This document shows positions 7,630 to 17,451 of a stretch of 52,652 bases of DNA, one piece after another (within the stretch, counting starts at the first letter, position 1; the number at the start of each line of letters is the position of its first letter). Where the stretch lies: contig LCCV01000012.1 of assembly GCA_000998135.1 (NCBI GenBank), forward strand, positions 1 through 52,652. The letters are read 5' to 3'. A program made the translations under genes and the position numbers. The stretch is from Parcubacteria group bacterium GW2011_GWA2_42_14. GTDB taxonomy: Bacteria; Patescibacteriota; Minisyncoccia; Sungbacterales; GWA2-42-14. The notes under the pieces are model-generated. The model made no database searches. It saw only the letters and a program-made list of their open reading frames with translations, and was not told where the DNA came from.

Positions 7630-9580
7630 CACTTTTTAATTCATTCCTGTTTTTACCGTTATTCAAAACTTCCGTAATTTCTTTAGCGTCCAGCGCGTTT
7701 TTTGTAAGAAGGAGTTCGGCAAGCTTAAGCACTTCTTCTTTCCTGCTTACGATAATATTTTTAGCTTCTCCCAGACATTCAGACAAAATCATCCGTACAT
7801 CTCCATCAATTTCCGCGGCCGTTTGTTCGCTAATCGGCCGTGAGCCGAAAAATCCCGCCCCCGACTTAAAAAATATGGTAGGTCCGAACTTACCCATACC
7901 CCACTCAGAAACCATTTTTCTGGCTAATTCCTCAGCTTTTTCAAAATCGTTTCCGCCGCCGGTAGTAATGCGATTTCTTCCCAAAAATATTTCTTCCGCA
8001 GCTCTCCCGCCAAGAAGAGATGTAATACGGGCTAAAATTGTTTCTTTTGAAGGCAAACTCGTTTCTTCGCTTCTGCTTAAGGTCATGCCCAAGGCCCAGT
8101 TTCTCGGCATCAAAGTTACTTTTTCTAAAATCTCTATGCCTTTTTCTACGGTTACAACAGCATGGCCCATTTCATGATAAGCCACAATTTTTCTTTCTTC
8201 CACGCTCATGATTAATTTTCTGGCAGGACCCATCTGAACCCTTAAAATCGCTTCTTCAAAGTCATGTTTGACGATTACCCGTTCCGGCTCTCCAAAAATT
8301 CTATCCTTAACCGACTGGGCGGCTTCCATAACTTTTCCGACAACGCCGGCTTTATTTTTTTCTTCTTCAAAACGGTGGCGCGCAAGCTGAGCCGCTTCAT
8401 TGGTTAACTGTTCCAAAGTAGCGCCTGTAAATCCCGGGGTTTTTAAAGCCAATTCACGAAGAACAACATCATGGGCCAAGCTTTTATTGGCAGTGTGAAT
8501 TTTAAGAATAGACTCGCGGCCGTCGGTATCCGGAGGCGGAACAAGGATTTTCTTGTCAAAACGGCCCGGACGCAAAAGAGCTTCGTCAAGAATATCTTCG
8601 CGATTTGTCGCGGCCAGTACCAGAATATCGCTATTTTTCGTTCTTAGGCCATCCATCTGATGCAAAAGTTCTGTTGTGGCGTGGTCAAATTCTCCGCTGG
8701 TGTCATAACCGCGCTTTCTTCCCAATGCGTCAATCTCGTCAAAAAAAATAAGGCAAGGCTGCATGGATCTGGCATTATCAAATAAACCTTTAATATCTCC
8801 CGCGCCGCTTCTGACGTAACTGCTTCCGATTTCAGCTCCGGAATAATCAAGAAAGTTAAGACCCGCCTCACCGGCCACGGCTCTCGCAACAAGAGTTTTC
8901 CCGCAACCCGGAGGACCTATAAGCAAAATTCCTTTAGGCAGGCGAATGCCCCACGCCTTGGCTTCTTCCTTGTTTTTATAAAGCGAAACAACGTCGCTGA
9001 ATTCTTCAATGACTTCGCTAAGCCCGCCCACATCTTTAAAGGTCGTGATTTTTTCTTCATCTTTAACAAGATGCGAAGAAACATTGCCGGAAAATGATGA
9101 ATGAAATAAGCCCTGACAAGCTTCCCAGTTTGAAAAAACTATCGCGCCAAGAGCAAACAAAAGACCGCCGGCCAAAAGCCAAGAAGCATTCGTCAGCAAC
9201 ATAATAAACGAAACCGCCAAAACTACGCCAAGAACAAAAACAAACACGGCCTGTTTTTTACTGAATCTTTTTCCCTCTTTCTCATCTTCTTTTTTTCCAT
9301 CCGGCATCCTTACCTTCAATTTTCTGTCGCGGTTGCTGCGGAAAAACATAAAAAGCGTAACCAACACTATTATCCAAATGGAGTGGAAAATAAACCAGTT
9401 ACCGGAAGTTAAATCCTGGCCGGGCCGCGAAGAAGAAGATGATGGAACTTCGAACACGCCGTAATCTTGGGAAGGATCATATTGGGCAAAAACTGAATGA
9501 ACCGCCATCGCCATAATTAGCGATAAACATAAAAACGCGGCGATAAAAAGGCGTTTCTGTTTCATCGTTTTTCGTGTCAA
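7616..9580 (-). CDS. ftsH: FtsH-like ATP-dependent zinc metalloprotease
   Basis: N-terminal TM segments, GPPGCGKT Walker A, FFDEIDALGRKRG Walker B, SRH region, HEMGH zinc motif. Confidence 0.93.
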   Translation of the reverse strand: MTRKTMKQKRLFIAAFLCLSLIMAMAVHSVFAQYDPSQDYGVFEVPSSSSSRPGQDLTSGNWFIFHSIWIIVLVTLFMFFRSNRDRKLKVRMPDGKKEDEKEGKRFSKKQAVFVFVLGVVLAVSFIMLLTNASWLLAGGLLFALGAIVFSNWEACQGLFHSSFSGNVSSHLVKDEEKITTFKDVGGLSEVIEEFSDVVSLYKNKEEAKAWGIRLPKGILLIGPPGCGKTLVARAVAGEAGLNFLDYSGAEIGSSYVRSGAGDIKGLFDNARSMQPCLIFFDEIDALGRKRGYDTSGEFDHATTELLHQMDGLRTKNSDILVLAATNREDILDEALLRPGRFDKKILVPPPDTDGRESILKIHTANKSLAHDVVLRELALKTPGFTGATLEQLTNEAAQLARHRFEEEKNKAGVVGKVMEAAQSVKDRIFGEPERVIVKHDFEEAILRVQMGPARKLIMSVEERKIVAYHEMGHAVVTVEKGIEILEKVTLMPRNWALGMTLSRSEETSLPSKETILARITSLLGGRAAEEIFLGRNRITTGGGNDFEKAEELARKMVSEWGMGKFGPTIFFKSGAGFFGSRPISEQTAAEIDGDVRMILSECLGEAKNIIVSRKEEVLKLAELLLTKNALDAKEITEVLNNGKNRNELKSEARE

Positions 9581-9727
9581 AGAGCGATTAGATTATATTA
9601 TCAAACTACAAAATTTGCCGTAAAAAGGCAAATAAGAAAATGAAAACAATTTTTGACAATTAAATTATTTTTTGCTACTGATTATCCTAAAGAGAAGCAC
9701 GATTAATATCCGAAAAAGGGGCTAATA

Positions 9728-11383
9728 ATGAGCTCTCCTGAAAAGAAAAACGGTTTTTGGGCAAAACTTCTCTTGCTTGGAAAGTTCTTTGTAAAAATAC
9801 TGACCTTCGGTTTTGTCGGCAATCTGAATAAGAAGGATGAAGAAGAAAATGAATCAGCAGAATTTACCGCCCAAGAGCTTAAAGAGCTTAAATCTGAAAT
9901 CAAATCGCTTCCTAAAACCGGGCCATGGCTTGAGATCAGAGGAATTAAATTCCCCGCGCCGGGACATATTTTCCGGCTTAAAGAAACAAGCCGCTATCGG
10001 CTATTAGGCCCCGGCTCTCTAGTTTTTGTTCAAGGAGTAGAAATTTTTAAATTTTATTTGAGCATGGAAGATATTCCGATTGAAGCAAGGTGTTTATCCC
10101 TTGACAACGACGGCCGGCTGGCCACCGGTGCTACTATCATGGCAGTAAGAATTACAGACCTTGCGGAAGTAGAAAATGAACAAACTTACTTTGATAATTG
10201 GAAAATGCCCGCGAGAGAATTAAACGCGTTTCCTGACGGAGAAGCCGTAGAAACCGTTGATGAAATTATGATAGCCGCACAAGGAATGATGGGAGCCGCG
10301 GTTTTCCGGCTCCCCAAAGGCGCTAAGGGCATAATTGATTTGCCGACAGTTGAAAGCGCGGGAAGCCTTGACAACATCAATTCATCGCACCTCATAAACA
10401 AAATACATGTAAAATGCGGACTTCTTTTGCTCGGTCTTGACGCTTCTGTTGAAGTTTTCAAAGAGATTCTGGTAAAAAATTTTTCCATCCCCTTCGGCGC
10501 CTACGGCGATAAATGCAAAATATATTTTCCTTCATTTAGGGCGCATTTTGACCTAAACAGGTCGCAAATCCGCAAAAGGGCATTTGAGCCCGAATTGTTC
10601 AACCGCGTTATACTTGATGACGACTTAAGAACACAAATAATTTCGCTGGCAAAAAGCGAGGAAAAGGATTTGAAGCGCTGGGGAGTTGCCAATTTCCAAA
10701 AGGGCTGGGGCAAAATTTATCTTGCCTATGGCGCTCCGGGCACGGGCAAAACAATGACCGGAGAAGCTTTGGCGGAATTTCTAGGCCGGCCTCTCTATAT
10801 AGTAAATTCCATGGATCTAGGGCTGCATACTTCATTATTTGAAGCAAATTTCAAAAACGTAATTGAACGGACCGCCCGCTGGAATTCGGTTACGGTCATT
10901 GATGAGGCGGAATCAATACTTCGCTCGCGGGATTTGGAAGCAATTGACTCCAACATCCGCATTACGGCAGTTCTTAGAAACCTGGAGGGTTTGGAACGGG
11001 GCATCATCTGGTTTACCACCAATAGGCCGTTTGACATTGACATTGCCATTGAATCACGCATCAGAGCCATGTTTTTCTTTAAATTTCCGGATGAGGCCAA
11101 ACGCAGAAAAATTTGGGAAGTAACCATGCCAAGCGAATTGCCGATTGACGGCATGAACGAAACTATTTTAAATGAAATTACTTCAATTCAACTTGACGGA
11201 CGGGAAATCAAGAACGCCATTCAAAACGCGGCTGACATGGCCTCAAGCGGCAAATTGGAAAATGTGCCTGCCGAATACCTTCTTAAGGCCGCGAAACTAA
11301 TCCAGCAAAACCGGGAAATCATGGCCAATGCCAAAAAGGAAGGCGGAAGAACTTCGGGGAAAACGCCGGGTCAGTATTTATAA
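9728..11383 (+). CDS. AAA+ ATPase with uncharacterised (possibly SPFH/band 7-like) N-terminal domain, C-terminus GQYL
   Basis: GAPGTGKT Walker A, VTVIDEAES Walker B, FTTNRPFDIDIAIESRI sensor; hydrophobic N-terminus; last residues TPGQYL. Confidence 0.75.
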   Translation: MSSPEKKNGFWAKLLLLGKFFVKILTFGFVGNLNKKDEEENESAEFTAQELKELKSEIKSLPKTGPWLEIRGIKFPAPGHIFRLKETSRYRLLGPGSLVFVQGVEIFKFYLSMEDIPIEARCLSLDNDGRLATGATIMAVRITDLAEVENEQTYFDNWKMPARELNAFPDGEAVETVDEIMIAAQGMMGAAVFRLPKGAKGIIDLPTVESAGSLDNINSSHLINKIHVKCGLLLLGLDASVEVFKEILVKNFSIPFGAYGDKCKIYFPSFRAHFDLNRSQIRKRAFEPELFNRVILDDDLRTQIISLAKSEEKDLKRWGVANFQKGWGKIYLAYGAPGTGKTMTGEALAEFLGRPLYIVNSMDLGLHTSLFEANFKNVIERTARWNSVTVIDEAESILRSRDLEAIDSNIRITAVLRNLEGLERGIIWFTTNRPFDIDIAIESRIRAMFFFKFPDEAKRRKIWEVTMPSELPIDGMNETILNEITSIQLDGREIKNAIQNAADMASSGKLENVPAEYLLKAAKLIQQNREIMANAKKEGGRTSGKTPGQYL

Positions 11384-11476
11384 TTTTTTTGCCAAAAGAC
11401 GCCCGTCCTCCGCAGTAGCTCTGCTACGGAGAATAGAAATCCGCCTTCGGCAGAAAAAATAGCATAATTCCAAAAC

Positions 11477-11502
11477 CCAATCTTTCATTGGGTTTTTTGA
11501 TT
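11477..11502 (+). terminator. Terminator hairpin downstream of AAA+ gene
   Basis: AAAACCCAATctttcATTGGGTTTTTT. Confidence 0.7.
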
Positions 11503-11528
11503 TTTAGCAATACTCAATGTTGCTAATT

Positions 11529-11684
11529 TTACTTTGAATTACGAAACGTCATTGCGAGGAGCATAGCGCAGCGACGAAGCAATCTATTACTTATAAAAAG
11601 ATAGATTGCTTCGTCGCTCACTTCGCTACTGCTCCGTTCGCTCCTCGCAATGACGATTTGAAGACATTTCGTAATTCAAAGTAA
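11529..11684. repeat. Long imperfect inverted repeat (MITE/REP-like), ~156 bp
   Basis: Three perfect nested arm pairs: 11529-11546/11667-11684 (18 bp), 11547-11562/11640-11655 (16 bp), 11570-11587/11601-11618 (18 bp). Confidence 0.9.
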
Positions 11685-11760
11685 TTTTAAAAAATTAATC
11701 AAAAACTGCCCCTTGACAAATTCGGGACAGTTTTTTATTTTTAATTGAGTTGTTCGCGTT

Positions 11761-13998
11761 TTAATAATTCGGGGATGTCGGAGTTAATTGGGTACATGAA
11801 CCCGCATACTTAACTGCAACTCCGGCAACTTTGGCCAAACATTCGTTGGAATATGTTTTTCCGTTTGCGCCGCATACCGGTTTATATTCATCGGTGCAAG
11901 CCGTTGTTGCCCTGCATTCTCCGGCGTAAGCCACTCCGGCTCCGGCAATTTTGGCATAACAGGCATTGGAATAAGTTTTATCGTTAGCGCCGCATACGGG
12001 ACTGTATTCTTGGGTACAAACTATTCCTCCGGTTGAATTTCGCGGAGAAACCGCTGTCGGCTCAAGCGGAATCGGAACCGGTCCGGTTGCAGAAGGAATT
12101 GCGGGAGGAACAGATTGCGAAACGCAATTGGCAAGCGGTTTTTGCAGAGCTTCATATTTTAACTTATAATCTTGCTCGTTGATTCTTCCGGCCTTAAATA
12201 TTTCCAAAAGTTCAGCCAAAGACCTTTTTATTTGCTCACACGCGGATAGCACAGGATAAGCCGGCTGTATTGGCAATGGCTTTATATCCGAAGGACGGAG
12301 AGAAGGCACGGATTGTATAACGCAAGAAGCAAATTCTTTTCGTAATGCCTCTAATTTAAGTTTGAAGTCACTTTCGCTGATTTGACGATTTTTAAGCTTA
12401 AATTCCAAATCGGACTGATTATGCTGAAAAATTTCGCATCTTGATTCCAGTGGCGGGCGCTTAATCCCGGTTTCTCCGGACTTTGGTGCTACGGCTTCAC
12501 CCGGATTCATCGGCATGGTTAGGCCGGGCATAGGCATTTGAGCCCCGCCCGGGCCCATCATATCGCCCTCAAGCATTCTTAATCCGTTTCTTGCCGCTAC
12601 TTCCGCGGAGCGAGCAAGTCCGAAAGCCACGCCATATTCACTTCTGTCAAAAGCTTCTCTGGCTTTTTGAAAATGAACTTTGGCCTGATCCAGCATTCGT
12701 TCAACTTGTTCCTTTTTATTATTGGGTACGCCCGGTTCGTTAATGGCAAACCTTCTTGTGGGAGTTGCCGGGCCAATACATGCCCATTTGCCGTTTCTGC
12801 ATTCCGTGGTTTGGGGAACAGGACATGCCGGAGCGACTCTATCGTCACAAGCAGTTCTTTCGGCGCCAACTCCTGGTTCATTGATAACAATATCCGAAGC
12901 GCCTGTTGGAATTTCTCTTTTTCCTTGAGACAATACCGGCTCGTTAACAACCAAACGCGCCAATTTTTCTTCAAGAAGCTTTATTAATTCTTCGGCTCTT
13001 TTCATTTGCTTTTCCGCCCTTTCTTTAATATCTCCTTCTTTTACAACTTCGTTATTCAGTTCTTCGGCGACTTTCCCCAGGGATGGAGAAAATTTTTCAC
13101 CGGCTCTCGCCTGTATTTCATCAATAATCATAAGGTGCCTGTCAAAATCTCCTGGCACGCGCTTAATCATTTCTTTAACTTCTTCGGGGTCATGTTTTTC
13201 CAAGGCATTTTTTAATTCTCCGTCAAGTTTTTGGGAAAATCTTTCGCGGAGTTTCATAAAATGTTCTTCGGTATTTTCCGGTAATTTCCCTTGTAAACGG
13301 TCAACAAATTCAACAGTTCGTAGATGCTCAAGCATTGGCGCGTCAGCCATATTTTTCTCAAATCTTTTAGCAAATTTTTCCGGGTCATCTTTTTTGGCCG
13401 CTTCAGCAACCCTTTCCACAAGTCCATCCCTAACCGATTTAATTTTTTCCTTTATTCCTTTCTTATCTTCATATCCGTCAAATTTTTTGGCAATTTCGGT
13501 AAAAAGCTTTTCGTGTTTTACAGTTCTTTCGGCAAGATTCTCCAAAAGACGGTCAACGTTGGGATTTTGCGAGGTTTCTTTTAAATTTTCCAGCCGCGTT
13601 TTTAACCGCCCCTGATTTTCCTGATAATTTTCCAGCGCCCTGGAAATGGCTGATTCATCATCCGGTTTTAATTCTTTAACTTTGGCAACTTCAGCGGCTT
13701 TCTCATTGGAAATTTTCAATTCCAATGCGGCTTTGGCCACAGCATTAAATGTAAAAACGCGCTGTATTCCTCTGCCCCATTCTTTAAAAAAGTACCATCT
13801 GCTTGTAGGCAGGATGCCCGGGTCAAAAACCCCAAGGTCATCTGAAGTTATAATTTCAACGACCTCGGTTGATTCTTGGGTTTGTTCCTGCCCCGTGTTT
13901 CCGGTTGTATCTTGAGCCCTTGTATCCAAAACCCAAAAAACAGCCGAAATGGCCAAAATTAAGCTTAAAAATGATATAAAAATATTATATTTTTTCAT
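11761..13998 (-). CDS. Secreted DUF5667-like helical protein with two C-terminal Kazal-type inhibitor domains
   Basis: N-terminal signal; SRWYFFKEWGRGIQRVFTFNAVAKAALELKISNEKAAE; two copies of C..EY.PVCGAN.KTYSN.C.AK.AG...YAG.C. Confidence 0.8.
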   Translation of the reverse strand: MKKYNIFISFLSLILAISAVFWVLDTRAQDTTGNTGQEQTQESTEVVEIITSDDLGVFDPGILPTSRWYFFKEWGRGIQRVFTFNAVAKAALELKISNEKAAEVAKVKELKPDDESAISRALENYQENQGRLKTRLENLKETSQNPNVDRLLENLAERTVKHEKLFTEIAKKFDGYEDKKGIKEKIKSVRDGLVERVAEAAKKDDPEKFAKRFEKNMADAPMLEHLRTVEFVDRLQGKLPENTEEHFMKLRERFSQKLDGELKNALEKHDPEEVKEMIKRVPGDFDRHLMIIDEIQARAGEKFSPSLGKVAEELNNEVVKEGDIKERAEKQMKRAEELIKLLEEKLARLVVNEPVLSQGKREIPTGASDIVINEPGVGAERTACDDRVAPACPVPQTTECRNGKWACIGPATPTRRFAINEPGVPNNKKEQVERMLDQAKVHFQKAREAFDRSEYGVAFGLARSAEVAARNGLRMLEGDMMGPGGAQMPMPGLTMPMNPGEAVAPKSGETGIKRPPLESRCEIFQHNQSDLEFKLKNRQISESDFKLKLEALRKEFASCVIQSVPSLRPSDIKPLPIQPAYPVLSACEQIKRSLAELLEIFKAGRINEQDYKLKYEALQKPLANCVSQSVPPAIPSATGPVPIPLEPTAVSPRNSTGGIVCTQEYSPVCGANDKTYSNACYAKIAGAGVAYAGECRATTACTDEYKPVCGANGKTYSNECLAKVAGVAVKYAGSCTQLTPTSPNY

Positions 13999-14299
13999 TT
14001 TGTTTATTATTCGAGCTTGTCAACCCTTCGACTTCGCTCAGGGCAGGGAATTTTATGATTAATGTAACTTCTCGATTTCACTCGAAGAATAATCAATATT
14101 GTTCGAGCCGAGTCGAGAACATACTTTAATTATAAAATTATAAATTTCCCCGCGGAGAACCTATTGAATAGTCGATTTAACCCAAAGAATAATCTATTTA
14201 CAACCTTACAGCTATTTTAACAAAAGTAAATTATTTCTTCAAATACAATCTCAAAAAACAGCATAATTCGCGATTGACTGCAAAAAACGGCGGACATTA

Positions 14300-14668
14300 T
14301 CAAAATAAATCCGATACACGCGACAAAGCAAGACGGTCCATGTCCTCGTCATTATAATTATCAACATGAGAAGACATGCACAAAAAAGCGATGATTGCGC
14401 CTTTTACCACAAACCACATGCGCGGCCATTGATTTGGGCGCAAGCCGGAATTTGGTATAACAAGCTCAATTTTCCAAAGCGTCCAAAGACCATTTTGTGT
14501 TACACGATGAAGTTTTGCCGGCGCAATAACTTGCCGCGGGTTTGTCGGATTAAATTGCACTTCACACAATCGTTCAAACGCAGAAAGACCGCCGCGTATA
14601 GTACGAAATCGCCGCTCTAGGGCGGCGATTTCTTTATGAATGCCGTCGTGGTACAAAAACTTAATCAT
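14300..14668 (-). CDS. Small protein, candidate toxin of a Panacea-type TA pair
   Basis: Overlaps the stop of the upstream Panacea-like gene by 4 nt (ATGA); compact basic/aromatic-rich protein. No family recognised. Confidence 0.55.
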   Translation of the reverse strand: MIKFLYHDGIHKEIAALERRFRTIRGGLSAFERLCEVQFNPTNPRQVIAPAKLHRVTQNGLWTLWKIELVIPNSGLRPNQWPRMWFVVKGAIIAFLCMSSHVDNYNDEDMDRLALSRVSDLF

Positions 14669-15156
14669 AAATCACTAAAATCTGTACCACGATAGAAAGC
14701 CAATTCGTAAGGAATTTCTTTCCGCAATTCCGTACCAATATATGGCGCTTCGGCATGAGATAATTCTTCTAATTGTTTACCGTTGAGATGACCATATTTA
14801 ATAACAATTCGATCCAGCATTTTCTTTTCTTCGTCGTCAAAAACAGAAAGGTCTGGTTCAGCGATACATTTATATATTTCAGTTGGATTGTATCCTTCTC
14901 GTTCCTCAACCTGCTCAATGCCGAGTAATTTCTTTTTCATCATTTCGGCTGTAATTTCTTCCAACGCGGAAGGCACGGGTCCCATTGGAAGCGCGCAATA
15001 AACATCGCCGGTAATTGATTTCTGACTTTTTTCGTATAAATCAAAATCCGCGAAATAGAGTAGTTTCGCCAGTTTTTTCTTGCCGCGCACTTCGCCTTTT
15101 AGCTTACGACATAAGTATAGAACGGCATTTTGATACTTTTTTCGGTGTAAAGACAT
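14665..15156 (-). CDS. Panacea/SocA-like (DUF4065) domain protein, candidate antitoxin
   Basis: KLAKLLYFADFDLYEKSQKSITGDVYCALPMGPVPSAL...LEELSHAEAPY matches the Panacea-domain pattern. Confidence 0.75.
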   Translation of the reverse strand: MSLHRKKYQNAVLYLCRKLKGEVRGKKKLAKLLYFADFDLYEKSQKSITGDVYCALPMGPVPSALEEITAEMMKKKLLGIEQVEEREGYNPTEIYKCIAEPDLSVFDDEEKKMLDRIVIKYGHLNGKQLEELSHAEAPYIGTELRKEIPYELAFYRGTDFSDL

Positions 15157-15279
15157 ATCAACTATATAATACTAAATATAATGATAAAAAACAACTGGTG
15201 GTGATGGTAACAAAAACCAGCATTTATGCTATTTTCTTAAACCAAAACTTAAATCCTTTCAACACTAAAAAAGAAAAAA

Positions 15280-15307
15280 CCCGCCAGAGGTCTTACCATT
15301 TGGCGGG
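15280..15307 (-). terminator. Terminator for the small membrane protein gene
   Basis: Reverse strand CCCGCCA...TGGCGGGTTTTTTCTTTTTT. Confidence 0.65.
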
Positions 15308-15313
15308 GTCGAG

Positions 15314-15808
15314 CTAATCTCGACGGGGTCGAGCTCGGCTCGACGAGAAGCTTTTCGGGCTACTCAGGCATTTCCAGGATGCGTGGACCTTTCTGCTCCA
15401 ACTGACGTATGGCTCCATTTCGTGCCAGTTGGGCCAGTAGGCTACCACACCCTCGACGTAACCCCAGCTTTCCCTCGAATCCCGGAGCACCTTTTGTGCC
15501 GATGCCCAGGGTTCTTTCGCCTTCCTCATGGCCTCGTCGAGCTGTGCCTGGGTTGCCGGATCGACTTCTCGGATGCGTCCGCGTTCCTGCTGGATAGCCG
15601 CCGCGCCGACATCATACCCCAGCCGCTCTATGTACTCTTCGACCGCAGTCATCAGCACTTCCTTATTTCCTCGTAGCGACTGAACAGACGGACCGCAGAG
15701 GGTCGTTGCGATCTTGTAAACGTTTTCTTCCTCCCGTTTATTGACACGCCACCGTAGGAAGAAACCACCTAACAGAAGTGCAAGCGCCAGAATGAGTACT
15801 TCTTGCAT
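15314..15808 (-). CDS. Small single-TM protein, high-GC3 codon usage
   Basis: AAGGAGTACGTCATG start at 15808: MQEVLILALALLLGGFFLRW...; track start 15835 lacks an obvious SD. Confidence 0.6.
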   Translation of the reverse strand: MQEVLILALALLLGGFFLRWRVNKREEENVYKIATTLCGPSVQSLRGNKEVLMTAVEEYIERLGYDVGAAAIQQERGRIREVDPATQAQLDEAMRKAKEPWASAQKVLRDSRESWGYVEGVVAYWPNWHEMEPYVSWSRKVHASWKCLSSPKSFSSSRARPRRD

Positions 15809-16081
15809 GACGTACTCCTTTCTTTGGTGGTTCACCCACCATGAGTTTCGACACGGTTCATCCGTGACGACCTGCGGAGGTTCATCCGCCGCAGAAGTTG
15901 ACTTTATTTATTGGAAAACCAACTTCTAGAGCGGAAAAACAATGAAATTTACAACAATTACTATTTTAAGTATAGCATATATAATCTATCTTGTCAAGCT
16001 CAATTTGCTTTTTTCTGTCAACTATATTAAATTAACCACATATTCAGTTCTTTAATATGCTACAATGAAAGGGCAACAAAA

Positions 16082-17320
16082 ATGTTTAATATATACGCAA
16101 TACTAATTATCACAATGATGCTCACCAAGTTTGCCCTTGATTTAACCGCGAATTTGCTTAATTTACGGACTCTTAAAAGAAACCTTCCTGATGAATTTTC
16201 CGGTGTTTTCAACGTTGAATCATACAAAAAATCGCAAGATTACACGAGAACCAATACAAAATTTCAGATGATTGAATTGACTTTCGGTTTTGCCCTAATT
16301 CTTGTTTTCTGGTTTGGCGGAGGTTTCGGAACGCTTGATTCCTATATAAGAAGCTGGAATTTTCCTGAAATCTGGACTGGACTGCTTTATATCGGCATTC
16401 TTACCTTGGGAAACGCGCTTATTTTTCTGCCATTCAGCATTTATCACACCTTTGTAATAGAAGAGCGTTTTGGCTTTAACCGCACGACTCCGAAAACTTT
16501 TATTCTTGACCTTTTGAAAATGCTGGCTTTAGGAATTTTGCTTGGAGGCGCGTTGCTTGCGTCTGTTCTTTATTTATTTCAATATGGCGGCGGCCTTGCC
16601 TGGATTTATGCGTGGCTGGCGGTAGCGCTTTTTTCTTTAATTGTGAGTTTTTTGGGACCCCGTTTGCTTATGCCGATTTTCCTAAAATTTACTCCTTTGG
16701 AAGAAGGCGAATTGAAAAAATCTATTATGGATTTGGCGGAAAAGCTGAATTTCCCTGTTTCGGGAATTTATGTAATTGACGGCTCCAGACGTTCCAGCAA
16801 AACCAACGCTTTCTTCACCGGCTTTGGCAAGCACAAGCGCATTGCTTTATTTGATACGCTGATTGCCAAACAAACAATTCCGGAACTAGTTTCGGTGCTT
16901 GCGCATGAAATCGGGCACTATAAGAAAAGGCATATGATTACCGGCTTGGTTCTCGGAATTCTGCAAACCGGCCTGATGCTTTTCCTGTTTTCTTATTTTC
17001 TTCTGATTACGGAATTTTTCACAGCTTTCGGCCTGAATCAGCCGTCAGTTTATGCCGGATTGATTATTTTCTTTCTTGCTTATTCGTTTTTAGGAAGGAT
17101 TGAATCGGTTTTAATGAATATCTTGTCGCGAAAACATGAGTATGAAGCAGACGTCTATGCGGCAAAAAACACAAAAAATCCGGAAATTATGATTTCCGCC
17201 CTGAAAAAACTTTCGTTGGACAACCTCTCCAATCTTGAACCACATCCTTTCTATGTTTTCCTGAATTACAGCCACCCTCCGGTTTTGGAACGCATCAGAA
17301 CATTGCGTAAAATGATTTAA
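16082..17320 (+). CDS. M48 family (STE24-like) membrane metalloprotease
   Basis: Multiple TM segments, HEIGHYKKRH zinc motif, downstream RKHEYEADVYA. Confidence 0.9.
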   Translation: MFNIYAILIITMMLTKFALDLTANLLNLRTLKRNLPDEFSGVFNVESYKKSQDYTRTNTKFQMIELTFGFALILVFWFGGGFGTLDSYIRSWNFPEIWTGLLYIGILTLGNALIFLPFSIYHTFVIEERFGFNRTTPKTFILDLLKMLALGILLGGALLASVLYLFQYGGGLAWIYAWLAVALFSLIVSFLGPRLLMPIFLKFTPLEEGELKKSIMDLAEKLNFPVSGIYVIDGSRRSSKTNAFFTGFGKHKRIALFDTLIAKQTIPELVSVLAHEIGHYKKRHMITGLVLGILQTGLMLFLFSYFLLITEFFTAFGLNQPSVYAGLIIFFLAYSFLGRIESVLMNILSRKHEYEADVYAAKNTKNPEIMISALKKLSLDNLSNLEPHPFYVFLNYSHPPVLERIRTLRKMI

Positions 17321-17345
17321 AACGCGAATATAAAATATAAATAGT

Positions 17346-17392
17346 CCGCACATAAAAGCCGGCTAACCCGCCAAGAGTGTGCGGTATTTTTT
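17346..17392 (+). terminator. Terminator downstream of the M48 gene
   Basis: CCGCACA...TGTGCGGTATTTTTTT. Confidence 0.5.
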
Positions 17393-17451
17393 TATAAAAA
17401 AAGGACGCGGCGAGATTCTATCGCGCGCGCCCCTACTACGAACGATCACGG

